From the NCBI GenBank assembly GCA_023404345.1, contig JAEYCB010000048.1, positions 20,244-84,243 on the forward strand: a DNA stretch of 64,000 bases, given 5' to 3'. The notes beneath the pieces were generated by a model. The model ran no database searches and was not told the DNA's origin. It saw only the letters and a list, made by a program, of their open reading frames with translations. Shown piece after piece: positions 8,192 to 16,400 of this stretch; within the stretch, counting starts at the first letter, position 1, and every line of letters begins with the position of its first letter. The position numbers were made by a program, and so were the translations under genes. Source of the DNA: Bacillota bacterium (lineage in GTDB: Bacteria > Bacillota > Clostridia > Christensenellales > Aristaeellaceae).

Positions 8192-8673
8192 CCGCCGTCC
8201 TCCTCTCCCAATGTCCGCTTGAGCTGCGCCCATGTCAGGAGCCTTGGCACCACGACCTCGCCCTCCCGTGCATCACCATCCACACGGTACTGCGCTGCGT
8301 AGGCGCGTTTGCCCAGCAGCCGGTAGAGCGGTCCGGGGCTCAATTCCAGCGCCTCCAGCCGAAGCGAGTCCCCATGAATGATCACATCGGTCACCTCGCC
8401 CACGCACTCTCCCGTCGTCAGGAATGCGCGCCCCAGACTGCCCGGCTGCCCATCCGGAACAGGACCCGGCTTCTGTCTGATGAGCACGCACCGGTTCCCC
8501 ACCACTGCAATGCCATCAATGGAAACCCATTTTGCAGCTCCGATGCCCTTGCGCACCACCACGCCGCTCAGTCTGCGCGCACGCGCATCCGGCACGGCGC
8601 GTTCCACGTACCCCAGCTGCCGGTCTTGCCATATCACGGGCAGGCCTACCATGCGGTTCAGGCTCGTCAGCAT
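8188..8673 (-). CDS. PRC-barrel domain protein
   Basis: 161 aa with two repeats of PRC-barrel character (residues about 6-70 and 75-140; VTDVIIHGDSLRLEALEL in the second). PRC-barrel proteins in Firmicutes are often sporulation- or RNA-linked, but no specific role follows here. Start at ATG 8673 with AAAGGAG eight bases upstream; an upstream extension to 8832 lacks a start site. First gene of the PRC/YtxH/AI-2E run. Confidence 0.72.
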   Translation of the reverse strand: MLTSLNRMVGLPVIWQDRQLGYVERAVPDARARRLSGVVVRKGIGAAKWVSIDGIAVVGNRCVLIRQKPGPVPDGQPGSLGRAFLTTGECVGEVTDVIIHGDSLRLEALELSPGPLYRLLGKRAYAAQYRVDGDAREGEVVVPRLLTWAQLKRTLGEEDGG

Positions 8674-9020
8674 GCCTTCGTCTCCTTTCCACAGGCGTAC
8701 CGCTATGTTGCCCGATTGGGACAGGCGTGCTGCAAACAATGCCTGCCAGAACCGGAAAGCCGCACGAAGGGATACCATTTTTTCAGATGCTATTCTGGAA
8801 AATTCGGCCAGTCCAAAGCGCATGCAGCGCACTGTCTGCGCAGGATGAGCTCATGCATGTTTCCAGTCATATCCAAAGATATGCCGTTTCAGCTTTTGTT
8901 TTCCTGATATTGGATGGATGAAAGGCCCCGTTGTGGAAGGGAAGGCCCGCGTTGGTTCGTCAAATGAGAGAACGGCAAGGGGCAACCCCTTGGCCAAAAC
9001 AAAAAGGAGGTATCCCGATT
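8674..9020. other. 347-base intergenic region between divergent genes
   Basis: Leader region for the minus PRC-barrel gene and the plus SH3b gene. On the minus strand TTGGAC (8811-8816) and TAGCAT (8787-8792) with 18 bases between them could form a promoter. On the plus strand I see no convincing promoter; a small hairpin (AAGGGG CAA CCCCTT, around 8978-8990) precedes the SH3b ribosome-binding site. No gene seen. Confidence 0.4.
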
Positions 9021-9971
9021 ATGCAAAAGACCCCTCTCTACAAAAGATGCCTCCCGGTGCTGGCGCTGATTCTGGCGCTGATGCTACCGCTGGTTTCGCT
9101 GGCCGAGGTCAGCAAGGTCGTCAAAGGCGGCGCGCTGAACATGCGCGCAGAACCCTCCCTGTCGGCGCAGGTGCTCAGGCAGTACCCCACCGGCACGTGG
9201 ATGACGGTCCTTGAGGACATGGGCGAATGGAGCAAGGTGCGCGTAAACGGTCTGGAAGGCTATGTGATGAGCAAGTATCTTTCCGACACGTCCAGCGACA
9301 GCACGCTGTATGTGCGCACCAACACCGGCCGCGGCCTGAACCTGCGTGACATGCCCAGCCTGGAAGGCAACATCATCACCAGCTTTAAGCCCGGCACGGC
9401 GGTGACCGTCCTGCTGCACGGCAACGGCTGGTACAAGGTGAGTGTGCAGGGCATGACCGGCTACATGGCCAGCCAGTACCTCAGCGCCTCCCAGAGCAGC
9501 GGCGGCGGTGGCTCCACCAGCGGCTATCCCAAGACCGGTGTGGTCAACAACCCCGGCGCCAATCAGGTGCTCCTGCTGCGCGAAACCGCCAGCACGGACG
9601 CCCGCGTCCTGGGCTACTACCGCAACGGCACCAGCGTGCAGCTGCTGGGTGAAAGCGGCAGCTTCTACAAGGTGACGGTGGACGGCAAGAACGGCTACAT
9701 GATGAAGAAATTCATCAAGGCGACCGGTTCTTTCTCCGGCGGCGGCAGCTCCACGCTGCCCGCAACTCCCTTCACCGCCAAGCTGGTGAACCCCAATGGC
9801 AACCACATCGTTAACTTCCGCACGGCTCCTGGCCTGAACTCGCCGATCATCAAGGCGTATCCCGTGGGCACGGAGATCACCGTCCAGCAGGTGGGCGATG
9901 TGTGGTGCAAGGCCGAAATCGACGGCGTGACCGGCTATGTGAGCCGCTACTTCTTCCAGGCCGTCAAGTAA
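9021..9971 (+). CDS. secreted protein with four bacterial SH3 (SH3b) domains
   Basis: 316 aa. A signal peptide (residues 1-28, KRCLPVLALILALMLPLVSLA) is followed by four SH3b repeats at about 30-88, 92-155, 170-235 and 250-315, each with an LN/NFR start and a GxxGYV-like end, separated by Gly/Ser linkers. No catalytic domain is present. SH3b domains usually bind cell-wall peptides, so an extracellular wall-binding role is inferred. ATG 9021 has AAGGAGG ten bases upstream. Flanked by a bidirectional terminator, so probably monocistronic. Confidence 0.88.
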   Translation: MQKTPLYKRCLPVLALILALMLPLVSLAEVSKVVKGGALNMRAEPSLSAQVLRQYPTGTWMTVLEDMGEWSKVRVNGLEGYVMSKYLSDTSSDSTLYVRTNTGRGLNLRDMPSLEGNIITSFKPGTAVTVLLHGNGWYKVSVQGMTGYMASQYLSASQSSGGGGSTSGYPKTGVVNNPGANQVLLLRETASTDARVLGYYRNGTSVQLLGESGSFYKVTVDGKNGYMMKKFIKATGSFSGGGSSTLPATPFTAKLVNPNGNHIVNFRTAPGLNSPIIKAYPVGTEITVQQVGDVWCKAEIDGVTGYVSRYFFQAVK

Positions 9972-9992
9972 GCCCTAACCTTAACAAAAAAG

Positions 9993-10029
9993 GGGGCTGC
10001 CGCGCTTTTCAATCACGGCAGTCCTTTTT
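9993..10029 (+). terminator. bidirectional terminator between SH3b gene and DUF523 gene
   Basis: GGCTGCCG (9995-10002) pairs with CGGCAGTCC (10016-10024), with T5 on the plus side and a T run on the minus side, serving both convergent genes. Confidence 0.82.
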
Positions 10030-10044
10030 ATTTGCTCCAGTTTT

Positions 10045-10485
10045 TCAGCTTTCCGTTTTCAGCAGTTCCTCCACCTGCGACTCGCCGATCACGCGCAGGC
10101 CTCGCCTGGCAAGCAGCCGGGCGCACAAGCCGTCGCCGTCCGTGAGCGTACCGGTGAATGTTCCGTCATACACTCTGCCCAGTCCACAGGATGGGCTTCG
10201 TTCCTTGAGCAGCGCGCATCCGCAGCCACAGGCCAGCGCCAGCCTTGCAGTCTCCTGCGCCCCGCGAAGGAACGCCTGCGTCACGTCCTGCCCGTCGCGC
10301 GATACCACCCGGCCATCCCGGATTTCGGAGGGCTCGCGAGGGGTGGGCAGGCCGCCCATCACTTCGGGGCAGACGGGAATCAGCACGTGGCGCTCCCGCA
10401 GATCATCCAAACATTCCAGACGCTGCGCGCCGCCGTCGTAGCGGCAGCGAAAGCCCATCAGACAGGCGCTGACCAGCACGTTCAT
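10045..10485 (-). CDS. DUF523 family protein (YbbK-like)
   Basis: 146 aa. The N-terminal LVSACLMGFRCRYDGG, the PVCPEVMGGLPTPREP segment and the C-terminal CALLKERSPSCG are the DUF523 signatures, whose conserved cysteines suggest metal or Fe-S binding. Function not established. ATG 10485 has GGAGGG upstream and lies 16 bases after the pyruvate kinase stop; last gene of a five-gene operon. Confidence 0.88.
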   Translation of the reverse strand: MNVLVSACLMGFRCRYDGGAQRLECLDDLRERHVLIPVCPEVMGGLPTPREPSEIRDGRVVSRDGQDVTQAFLRGAQETARLALACGCGCALLKERSPSCGLGRVYDGTFTGTLTDGDGLCARLLARRGLRVIGESQVEELLKTES

Positions 10486-10501
10486 GCGCTTCGCCCTCCG
10501 C

Positions 10502-12262
10502 TCACATCGCCTTGGTAGAGTTGCAGCTCACCATGCCGCGCTCGGCATCCAGCGTGACGACCGCTCCGCTTTTGAGGATGCGGGTGGCGTTTTCCGCGCC
10601 GATGATCACGGGGATGTTCAGGCTCATACCGGCAATGGCGCCATGGCCGTTGGGGTTGGAATCCTCCAGAATCAGACCGCTGGCCTTGCGCACCAGGGGC
10701 AGCAGCGTGTTGCTCGTCTGGGAAATGACCAGAATATCGCCATCCTGGAAAGTGCGCAGGGCCTCCTCGCCGTTTTGGCACACGCACAGACTGCCGCAGC
10801 AGCTCTGCTGCGTCACACCCCGTCCGGTAACCAGAATATGGCCGACCACATGCACCTTCATCAGGTTGGTGGTGCCGCTGATGCCAAGCGGCACGCCGGC
10901 GGTCATCACGACCAGCTCGCCGTCGTGCAAAAGCCCGGCTTCCTCTCCCGCTTCCACCGCACGTTCAAACAGGTCGTCGGTGTTGGTGGCTTCCTCGATC
11001 ATGAGGGGAATCACGCCCCAGCTCAAATTGAGCTGACGGCACACCGTTTCGTCGGTGGTGCAGCAGATGATGGGGCAGCTGGGGCGATACTTGGAAATCA
11101 TGCGAGCAGTGCGCCCGCCCTTGGTTACGGTCAGAATGGCTGCCGCACCTAGGTCATGCGCAGAGGTGCAGGTGGCGTGAGAAATGGCGTTGGTCACATC
11201 GGGCGTGAGATCGGTGTCACGTTCCTTGAAACGCTTGCGGTAGTTGATATCCGCCTCGGCAGACATAGCGATGCGCGCCATGGTCCGCACAGCCTCCACC
11301 GGATACTGGCCCGCTGCCGTCTCACCCGAAAGCATGATGGCGCTGGTGCCGTCGTAGATGGCGTTGGCCACGTCGGCAGCCTCGGCGCGGGTAGGACGCG
11401 GGTTTTTCATCATGCTGTCGAGCATCTGGGTGGCGGTGATGACCTGCTTGCCGGAAGAATATGCCTTGTGAATGAGCATCTTCTGGATGACAGGCACCTT
11501 TTCCAGCGGGATTTCCACGCCCAGGTCGCCGCGGGCCACCATGATGCCGTCGCTCACGCGCAGAATTTCGTCGATATTCTGCACGCCCTGCATGTTTTCG
11601 ATCTTGGCGATGATGGATACGTTGGTGCGGCCCAGCGCGCTGAAGAGCTTGCGCACGTCCAGAATGTCCTCCGCCGTGCGGGTGAAGGAAGCGGCCACAA
11701 AGTCCACGCCGTTTTTGACACCGAAGGCGATGTCCTCACGGTCCTTCTGACTGAGGTAGGGCATGCTGAGGTCCACGTCGGGGACGTTGACGCTCTTTCG
11801 GTCGGAGATCACGCCGTCGTTGTTGACGATGCAGACAATCTCGCTGGCAGTCAGGCTGCGCACGGTCATGCCCACCAGACCGTCGTCAATCAAAATGGTG
11901 GTTCCCTCGTGGATGTCGCGCGGCAGGTCAGGATAAGTGATGGAGGCGCGCTCGGCGTTGCCTACCACGCTCTGGGTAACCAAAGTAAAGGTCTGCCCCT
12001 TCTTGAGCTGGACCTTTCCATTTTCAAACGTTTCCAGGCGGATTTCCGGGCCTTTGGTGTCCAGCATGGTGGCGATGGGCAGGTTCAGCTCCCGCCGGAA
12101 CGCCTCGATGCGGCGAATGTTGTTGAGATGCGTTTCGTGCGTGCCGTGGGAAAAATTGAGTCTGGCCACATTCATGCCCGACAGAATCAGCTCGCGGAGG
12201 ACGGCGTCGTCCTCAGTGGCGGGGCCGAGCGTACATACGATCTTGGTCTTGCGGTGGATCAT
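10502..12262 (-). CDS. pyk: pyruvate kinase with C-terminal PEP-utilising-like domain
   Basis: 586 aa. Converts PEP and ADP to pyruvate and ATP in glycolysis. N-terminal KTKIVCTLGPAT and NFSHG, and the MVARGDLGVEIP segment, mark the catalytic barrel. Residues about 475-586 form the extra domain typical of Bacillus-type enzymes; its phospho-His motif reads NGHGAI rather than TSHAA, so the mobile-domain chemistry is probably lost. The start at 12262 fits AAAGGA; the ATG at 12271 sits on top of that site. Overlaps nothing but follows the alkyltransferase stop by five bases. Confidence 0.95.
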   Translation of the reverse strand: MIHRKTKIVCTLGPATEDDAVLRELILSGMNVARLNFSHGTHETHLNNIRRIEAFRRELNLPIATMLDTKGPEIRLETFENGKVQLKKGQTFTLVTQSVVGNAERASITYPDLPRDIHEGTTILIDDGLVGMTVRSLTASEIVCIVNNDGVISDRKSVNVPDVDLSMPYLSQKDREDIAFGVKNGVDFVAASFTRTAEDILDVRKLFSALGRTNVSIIAKIENMQGVQNIDEILRVSDGIMVARGDLGVEIPLEKVPVIQKMLIHKAYSSGKQVITATQMLDSMMKNPRPTRAEAADVANAIYDGTSAIMLSGETAAGQYPVEAVRTMARIAMSAEADINYRKRFKERDTDLTPDVTNAISHATCTSAHDLGAAAILTVTKGGRTARMISKYRPSCPIICCTTDETVCRQLNLSWGVIPLMIEEATNTDDLFERAVEAGEEAGLLHDGELVVMTAGVPLGISGTTNLMKVHVVGHILVTGRGVTQQSCCGSLCVCQNGEEALRTFQDGDILVISQTSNTLLPLVRKASGLILEDSNPNGHGAIAGMSLNIPVIIGAENATRILKSGAVVTLDAERGMVSCNSTKAM

Positions 12263-12267
12263 TTCGA

Positions 12268-12735
12268 TCATCCTTTCCGGGATTGTTCTATTTCAAGCAG
12301 CTTTTCTTTGATGCCAAGCCCTCCCGCATAACCGGTCAGGCTTCCGTCCGCCCCCACCACGCGGTGGCAGGGGATCAGAATGGGCAGCGGGTTGCGGTGA
12401 TTGGCCATGCCTACGGCACGGCACGCGCGCGGGCTGCCCACGGCCTGCGCCTGCTGCGCGTAGGTGCGGGTCTGTCCGTAGGGGATCTCCAGCAGCGCCT
12501 GCCAGCAGCGCCGCTGAAACGGCGTGCCCCGCGCATCCAGCGGCAGGTCGAAGCCCGTTCTTTCACCGCGGAAGTATTCCTCCAACTGCGCAAACGCCCG
12601 CAGAATCAGCGGCGTTTCCGTAAGCAGCGCATCCTGCGGCGCATGGGGGCCAAACAGCACCCCCGTCAGCGCGCCCGCCTCCTCCGTCAGAGTCAGGGGA
12701 CCGATGGGTGTCTCCCGCGTCCACGCGCTGGTCAT
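12268..12735 (-). CDS. methylated-DNA--protein-cysteine S-methyltransferase (Ogt type)
   Basis: 155 aa. Removes O6-alkyl groups from guanine by transfer to its own Cys in the motif PCHRV (about residue 125). The preceding ACRAVGMANHRNPLPI and the GTPFQRRCWQALLEIPYGQTR helix-turn-helix are canonical. Start at 12735, whose ATGA overlaps the Lgt-like gene's stop, indicating translational coupling. A DNA-repair gene within an operon of glycosidase, membrane and glycolytic genes. Confidence 0.93.
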   Translation of the reverse strand: MTSAWTRETPIGPLTLTEEAGALTGVLFGPHAPQDALLTETPLILRAFAQLEEYFRGERTGFDLPLDARGTPFQRRCWQALLEIPYGQTRTYAQQAQAVGSPRACRAVGMANHRNPLPILIPCHRVVGADGSLTGYAGGLGIKEKLLEIEQSRKG

Positions 12736-13754
12736 GCGTCCGTCTCTCCCGTCGTCCGGCATGTGCGTGAGCCGCTGCATGTAGCGCGCAGCAGCGAGGC
12801 GGGCACGACAAACATCGCCGCGCAGAACACGGCCATCAGCGCATAGTCCCGGCCCATGGACGGCTGTCCCCAAGACAGGCGCCCATCCAGCGAAAACTCC
12901 AGCAGCACAACGCCCGCCACGCATAGAAGCATGACTGCCCAGCCAAGCCATAGCCCGGCTTTTTTCTGTCCGAGACGCGCATAGCGCACGCTGAGCACCG
13001 CGCAGGCAAAAACCGTCATCAGCGCGGCGGCCAGCTGGCCCACCCGCAGGAAAATCACCAGCATATGCCCATCGTCGCGCAGGCTTTCCAAAAGAATCTG
13101 GGAAGCGCCCAGCAGCGCCATGAAAAACAGCGCCGTGTCCCCCTGCCGGGAGCATTCGCGCCGGCTCAGCCACCGCGAAGCCGCCAGCGTGGCTATAAAG
13201 ATCAGCACGCCCGCCACGGCCTCATAAGCCCACACGTTAAGGCGGTATTCCACCGCCACACCCATGCGGCTCTGCAAAAACAGCCATGGCATGGCAGCGG
13301 TCAACGTGCCTTCCTCAACGGCCTTTCCCACACCCAGATCGGTAAATTGCTCGCCCCGGCGCAACAGCGCAATGGACAGGCCCAGCGGCAGGCACATCAT
13401 ATCCAACACAGCGGCGGGGCGCACCTTCATCAGCCGCGCGCTGATCACTGCCGCCAGCGCAAGCCCCGCCAGCATCCCCGGCATGGACAGCCCGCCGTCG
13501 AAGAAGCGCAGCATCAGCCAGGGATTTTCATAGGTTTCGCAAAAATCAGAAAGATGGAACACGCAGTACAGTGCCCGCGCACACAGGATGCCCAGCGGAA
13601 TGGCAAGCAGTCCGAACACGCCCGTCAGCCCCGCAGGCATGCGCCGCCTGCGTGCAAGGATTGCCATGCCACCCAGCAGCACGAGCGCCGCGGCGCTTGC
13701 GCACAGCCCATAGGCGTGCGCCGTCATTCCCAGAACGGAAAAGGTGCTGTCCAT
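12732..13754 (-). CDS. Lgt-like membrane protein lacking the usual active-site motifs
   Basis: 340 aa with about ten hydrophobic segments. Layout and patches such as FFDGGLSMPGMLAGLALA resemble prolipoprotein diacylglyceryl transferase (GGL/MSFHGG in E. coli). The following segment LLRRGEQFTDLGVG stands where Lgt has GRxGNFxNxE. Neither catalytic motif is intact, so standard lipoprotein lipidation is unlikely. A canonical Lgt is present at 24912-26027. Start ATG 13754, five bases after the glycosidase stop; its end overlaps the alkyltransferase start. The family link is my inference from pattern similarity. Confidence 0.6.
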   Translation of the reverse strand: MDSTFSVLGMTAHAYGLCASAAALVLLGGMAILARRRRMPAGLTGVFGLLAIPLGILCARALYCVFHLSDFCETYENPWLMLRFFDGGLSMPGMLAGLALAAVISARLMKVRPAAVLDMMCLPLGLSIALLRRGEQFTDLGVGKAVEEGTLTAAMPWLFLQSRMGVAVEYRLNVWAYEAVAGVLIFIATLAASRWLSRRECSRQGDTALFFMALLGASQILLESLRDDGHMLVIFLRVGQLAAALMTVFACAVLSVRYARLGQKKAGLWLGWAVMLLCVAGVVLLEFSLDGRLSWGQPSMGRDYALMAVFCAAMFVVPASLLRATCSGSRTCRTTGETDA

Positions 13755-13759
13755 CGCCC

Positions 13760-14782
13760 TTATTCTCCCGCGGTGGCGCTGGCAAAGTAGATGATATCGG
13801 TCACGGAGCGCTCGGCCTGAGGCTTGTCATTATAGACTTCGCCGTTGAAGGCCAGCGTGGCGCTGTTGCCGCCGTCCAGGTTATAGGCCTGCTTCGCTCC
13901 AAGCTGACCCATGATATCGGCAAACTCCGCCAGCGTCACGCCAGCGGACTGGTCGGTGCGGCCGTTGACCGCCACCAGCGCATAGGTCAGCGTGCCCAGC
14001 TGCGCAATGCCTGCGCGCGGGTTTTTCTGATGGGGGTCAAACTGATAGTTTTCAGGAATCTCCTGTACCTCGCCATCCACCACCAGCGCGGGGCCGAAGA
14101 AGAAGCCATTGATGATCTCGTGCTCGGATTTGAAAGCCGCCACGCCGTTTTCCTGCACATCATGCCCATGGAGATAGATGTGGAAGTCGCCCAGTTCGTC
14201 AATGAGCAGAAGGTCCATGTTCTGGCTGGTCTTTTCGCGGTAGGTTTCGCCCATACGCACGATGTAGCCGGCCTTGGTTTTGGTAAAATAATCACCGTTG
14301 AGGGCTACAATGCCGTTATAATTCTTGGCGATGGTCGTGGTCTGGTTGGTGCTGGAGGAACTGATCTTCTGCCCCGCTACCGCCGTGCGCAGCTGCGAGG
14401 GCGTGGCGATCTTGACATAGGCGATGAACACATCGCTGTCATACATGCGCTTTTGCTCCAACTCCACGATGATGGTATCGTCGCGGTAGCCATTTTCGGT
14501 ATAGTTGGCCGCAATCGGCGTGTTGCCGGGTGTGAACAGGTCAATGGGCAGCGCGTCTACCGTGGCGGCGGGCAAAATGTCGCTGAATACAGCGCTGGCC
14601 AGCACGGCATCGGGCCTGGGCAAAGAGGCGTCCTCCCAGCTTTCCTCCTCATAGGCGGCATCCAGATAGCGCTGCTGCGCCTCCTCCGTAACCGCCCCGG
14701 AGGGAATCAAAAACGTCAGGGATACTGCCATCAGCACCGCGAGCACGCTTGCGGCTGAAACATAAAATTTGCGCATCATCAT
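13760..14782 (-). CDS. phosphodiester glycosidase family protein (NAGPA-like, exported)
   Basis: 340 aa. The N-terminal hydrophobic stretch (residues 6-26) is a signal peptide or signal anchor. The C-terminal domain (about 130-340) has the family's ALNGDYF and YNLDGGNSATLAFNG motifs, as in enzymes removing GlcNAc from phosphodiesters on cell-surface glycans. Start at ATG 14782 with AGGAAGGA upstream; two more ATGs follow directly. Lead gene of the operon glycosidase, Lgt-like, alkyltransferase, pyk, DUF523, with promoter at 14853-14881. Confidence 0.85.
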   Translation of the reverse strand: MMMRKFYVSAASVLAVLMAVSLTFLIPSGAVTEEAQQRYLDAAYEEESWEDASLPRPDAVLASAVFSDILPAATVDALPIDLFTPGNTPIAANYTENGYRDDTIIVELEQKRMYDSDVFIAYVKIATPSQLRTAVAGQKISSSSTNQTTTIAKNYNGIVALNGDYFTKTKAGYIVRMGETYREKTSQNMDLLLIDELGDFHIYLHGHDVQENGVAAFKSEHEIINGFFFGPALVVDGEVQEIPENYQFDPHQKNPRAGIAQLGTLTYALVAVNGRTDQSAGVTLAEFADIMGQLGAKQAYNLDGGNSATLAFNGEVYNDKPQAERSVTDIIYFASATAGE

Positions 14783-14852
14783 CGTTCCTTCCTCAAACAA
14801 AACTGGATAAAACCATGCCGTCCGGCGCTCAATGCACACAAAACGACACTTT

Positions 14853-14881
14853 ATTATACAACAGCCATCCCCTGCGCACAA
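14853..14881 (-). promoter_or_regulatory. promoter of the phosphodiester glycosidase-pyk operon
   Basis: Minus strand TTGTGC (14876-14881), 17-base spacer, TATAAT (14853-14858). A tandem 11-base repeat lies 22 bases further upstream. Confidence 0.65.
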
Positions 14882-14903
14882 GCCGCCATTTATGCTCTCC
14901 TGC

Positions 14904-14925
14904 CGCTAAAGTCACGCTAAAGTTA
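14904..14925. repeat. tandem 11-base direct repeat, possible response-regulator site
   Basis: Two adjacent copies of CGCTAAAGTYA (14904-14914 and 14915-14925) between the divergent glycosidase and riboflavin kinase promoters. One-helical-turn direct repeats are the usual target architecture of OmpR/PhoB-family regulators. No such regulator is in the window. Confidence 0.45.
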
Positions 14926-14979
14926 TGAGGCAGCGCGCAGCCCGCCGCCTGGAAAAAAGCCCGGGCCCTGCATTTTGAT

Positions 14980-15008
14980 TTGCGTTTCCAGTCTCTATGA
15001 AGTATAAT
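14980..15008 (+). promoter_or_regulatory. promoter of riboflavin kinase-ecf-truA operon
   Basis: TTGCGT (14980-14985), 17 bases, TATAAT (15003-15008). It leaves a leader of about 38 bases, too short for an FMN riboswitch. Confidence 0.65.
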
Positions 15009-15052
15009 ACTTGCGCTTTCCATTCTTACCTTATCAGGAAAGGAGCGCCGCT

Positions 15053-15523
15053 ATGCCCAATCCCTCCGCCCTGCCGGATGGCATGGCTCTGTTTACTTTT
15101 CACGGACGCGTGGTGCGCGGCAAGCGGCTTGGCAGCCGGCTGGGCTTTCCCACGGCCAATATCGCCTACGACCCGCAAAGCCGAGCCTGGCCGCGCGAGG
15201 GCGTATATGTGGGCGTGGCGCAGCTGGACGGCGAAAGCCGCGGCTATGTGTGCATCATCAATCAGGGCCGCCACCCCACCGTGCCCGAAGGCATGGCCAC
15301 GGTGGAGGCCCATCTGCTGGGCCACGAGCACCGCGACCTCTATGGCATGGGCCTTACGCTGGCCTACTGCCTCTATCTGCGGCCGGAGCAGACGTTTCCC
15401 TCGCTGGAAGCGCTTCGGGACCAGCTGGACCGCGACCGTTTGAGCGCGGTGCGCTGGGCCGGGGAAAACGCCCCCGAACTGCTGACCGGGCTGGATGCCG
15501 GCCCACTTCCCCACCAAGCATAA
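15053..15523 (+). CDS. stand-alone riboflavin kinase domain protein
   Basis: 156 aa, equal to the C-terminal flavokinase half of bifunctional RibF. The motif GKRLGSRLGFPTANI (residues about 25-40) carries the conserved PTAN nucleotide-binding loop. The FAD synthetase half is absent, so only phosphorylation of riboflavin to FMN is predicted. ATG 15053 has AAAGGAG upstream; an in-frame ATG at 15011 coincides with the transcription start. It begins an operon with the ECF transporter core, which often serves vitamin uptake, but no S component is seen nearby. Confidence 0.85.
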   Translation: MPNPSALPDGMALFTFHGRVVRGKRLGSRLGFPTANIAYDPQSRAWPREGVYVGVAQLDGESRGYVCIINQGRHPTVPEGMATVEAHLLGHEHRDLYGMGLTLAYCLYLRPEQTFPSLEALRDQLDRDRLSAVRWAGENAPELLTGLDAGPLPHQA

Positions 15524-15542
15524 AGGAGCCGTGCAAAGGAAC

Positions 15543-16400
15543 ATGCCAAACGAAAGCTATTCCTATCCCATGCAGACCGAAAACGTCTGCTACCAATACG
15601 ACGAGGACGACGCCGCCGCCGTGGATCATGTGAGCCTGAACGTGGAAAAGGGCTCGTTTGTGGCGGTGTTGGGGCACAATGGCAGCGGCAAGAGCACGCT
15701 GGCCAAGCTGATGAATGCCCTCTACCTGCCTACGGAAGGCCGCGTGCTGGTCTGCGGGCTGGACACCGCTCAGGACGAGGAAGTCTGGCACGTCAGGCGG
15801 CATGCGGGCATGGTGTTCCAGAACCCGGATAACCAGATTGTGGCCAACGTGGTGCGCGAGGACGTGGCCTTTGGCCTGGAAAACCTGGGCGTGCCGCATG
15901 AGGACATGATCCCCCGCATCGACGCGGCCCTGGCTGCCGTGCGCATGACCGAGCGCGCCTCCTTTGCGCCGCACATGCTCAGCGGCGGGCAAAAACAGCG
16001 CGTAGCCGTAGCCGGTGTATTGGCCATGCAGCCGGAGGTTATGATTCTGGACGAGGCCACCGCCATGCTGGACCCCTCCGGCCGCGCCGACGTGCTCGCC
16101 ACTGTGCGCAAGCTCAACCGTGAACAGGGCATGACGGTGATCTGGATTACGCACTTTATGGAAGAGGCCGCCGTGGCCGACCGAGTGGTGGTGCTGGACA
16201 AGGGCAAAATTGCGCTGGACGGCACGCCTGCCGAGGTGTTTTCGCAGGTTCAGAAAGTCAAGGCTCTGGGCCTGGACGTGCCCCCCATGGCCGAGCTGGC
16301 CATGCGCCTCAACGCGGGCGGCCTCAGCCTGCCCGATGGCATTCTCACCGTGGCCGATATGGTAAAGGAGCTGAAAAAAGCGCTATGCCCATCCAAGTAG
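15543..16400 (+). CDS. ecfA1: energy-coupling factor transporter ATPase EcfA1
   Basis: 285 aa. Walker A GHNGSGKST (near residue 43), signature LSGGQKQRVA, Walker B VMILDEATAMLDP. One of two ATPases driving ECF-type vitamin and metal uptake. The start at 15543 has a close AAGGA; a later ATG at 15571 is possible. Its end overlaps ecfA2 by 16 bases. The order ecfA1-ecfA2-ecfT-truA is conserved in Firmicutes, normally behind ribosomal protein genes that are absent here. Confidence 0.93.
   Translation: MPNESYSYPMQTENVCYQYDEDDAAAVDHVSLNVEKGSFVAVLGHNGSGKSTLAKLMNALYLPTEGRVLVCGLDTAQDEEVWHVRRHAGMVFQNPDNQIVANVVREDVAFGLENLGVPHEDMIPRIDAALAAVRMTERASFAPHMLSGGQKQRVAVAGVLAMQPEVMILDEATAMLDPSGRADVLATVRKLNREQGMTVIWITHFMEEAAVADRVVVLDKGKIALDGTPAEVFSQVQKVKALGLDVPPMAELAMRLNAGGLSLPDGILTVADMVKELKKALCPSK

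Noticed and set aside
15009..15052. FMN riboswitch before riboflavin kinase
   Set aside because: The leader is under 50 bases and lacks the RFN core.
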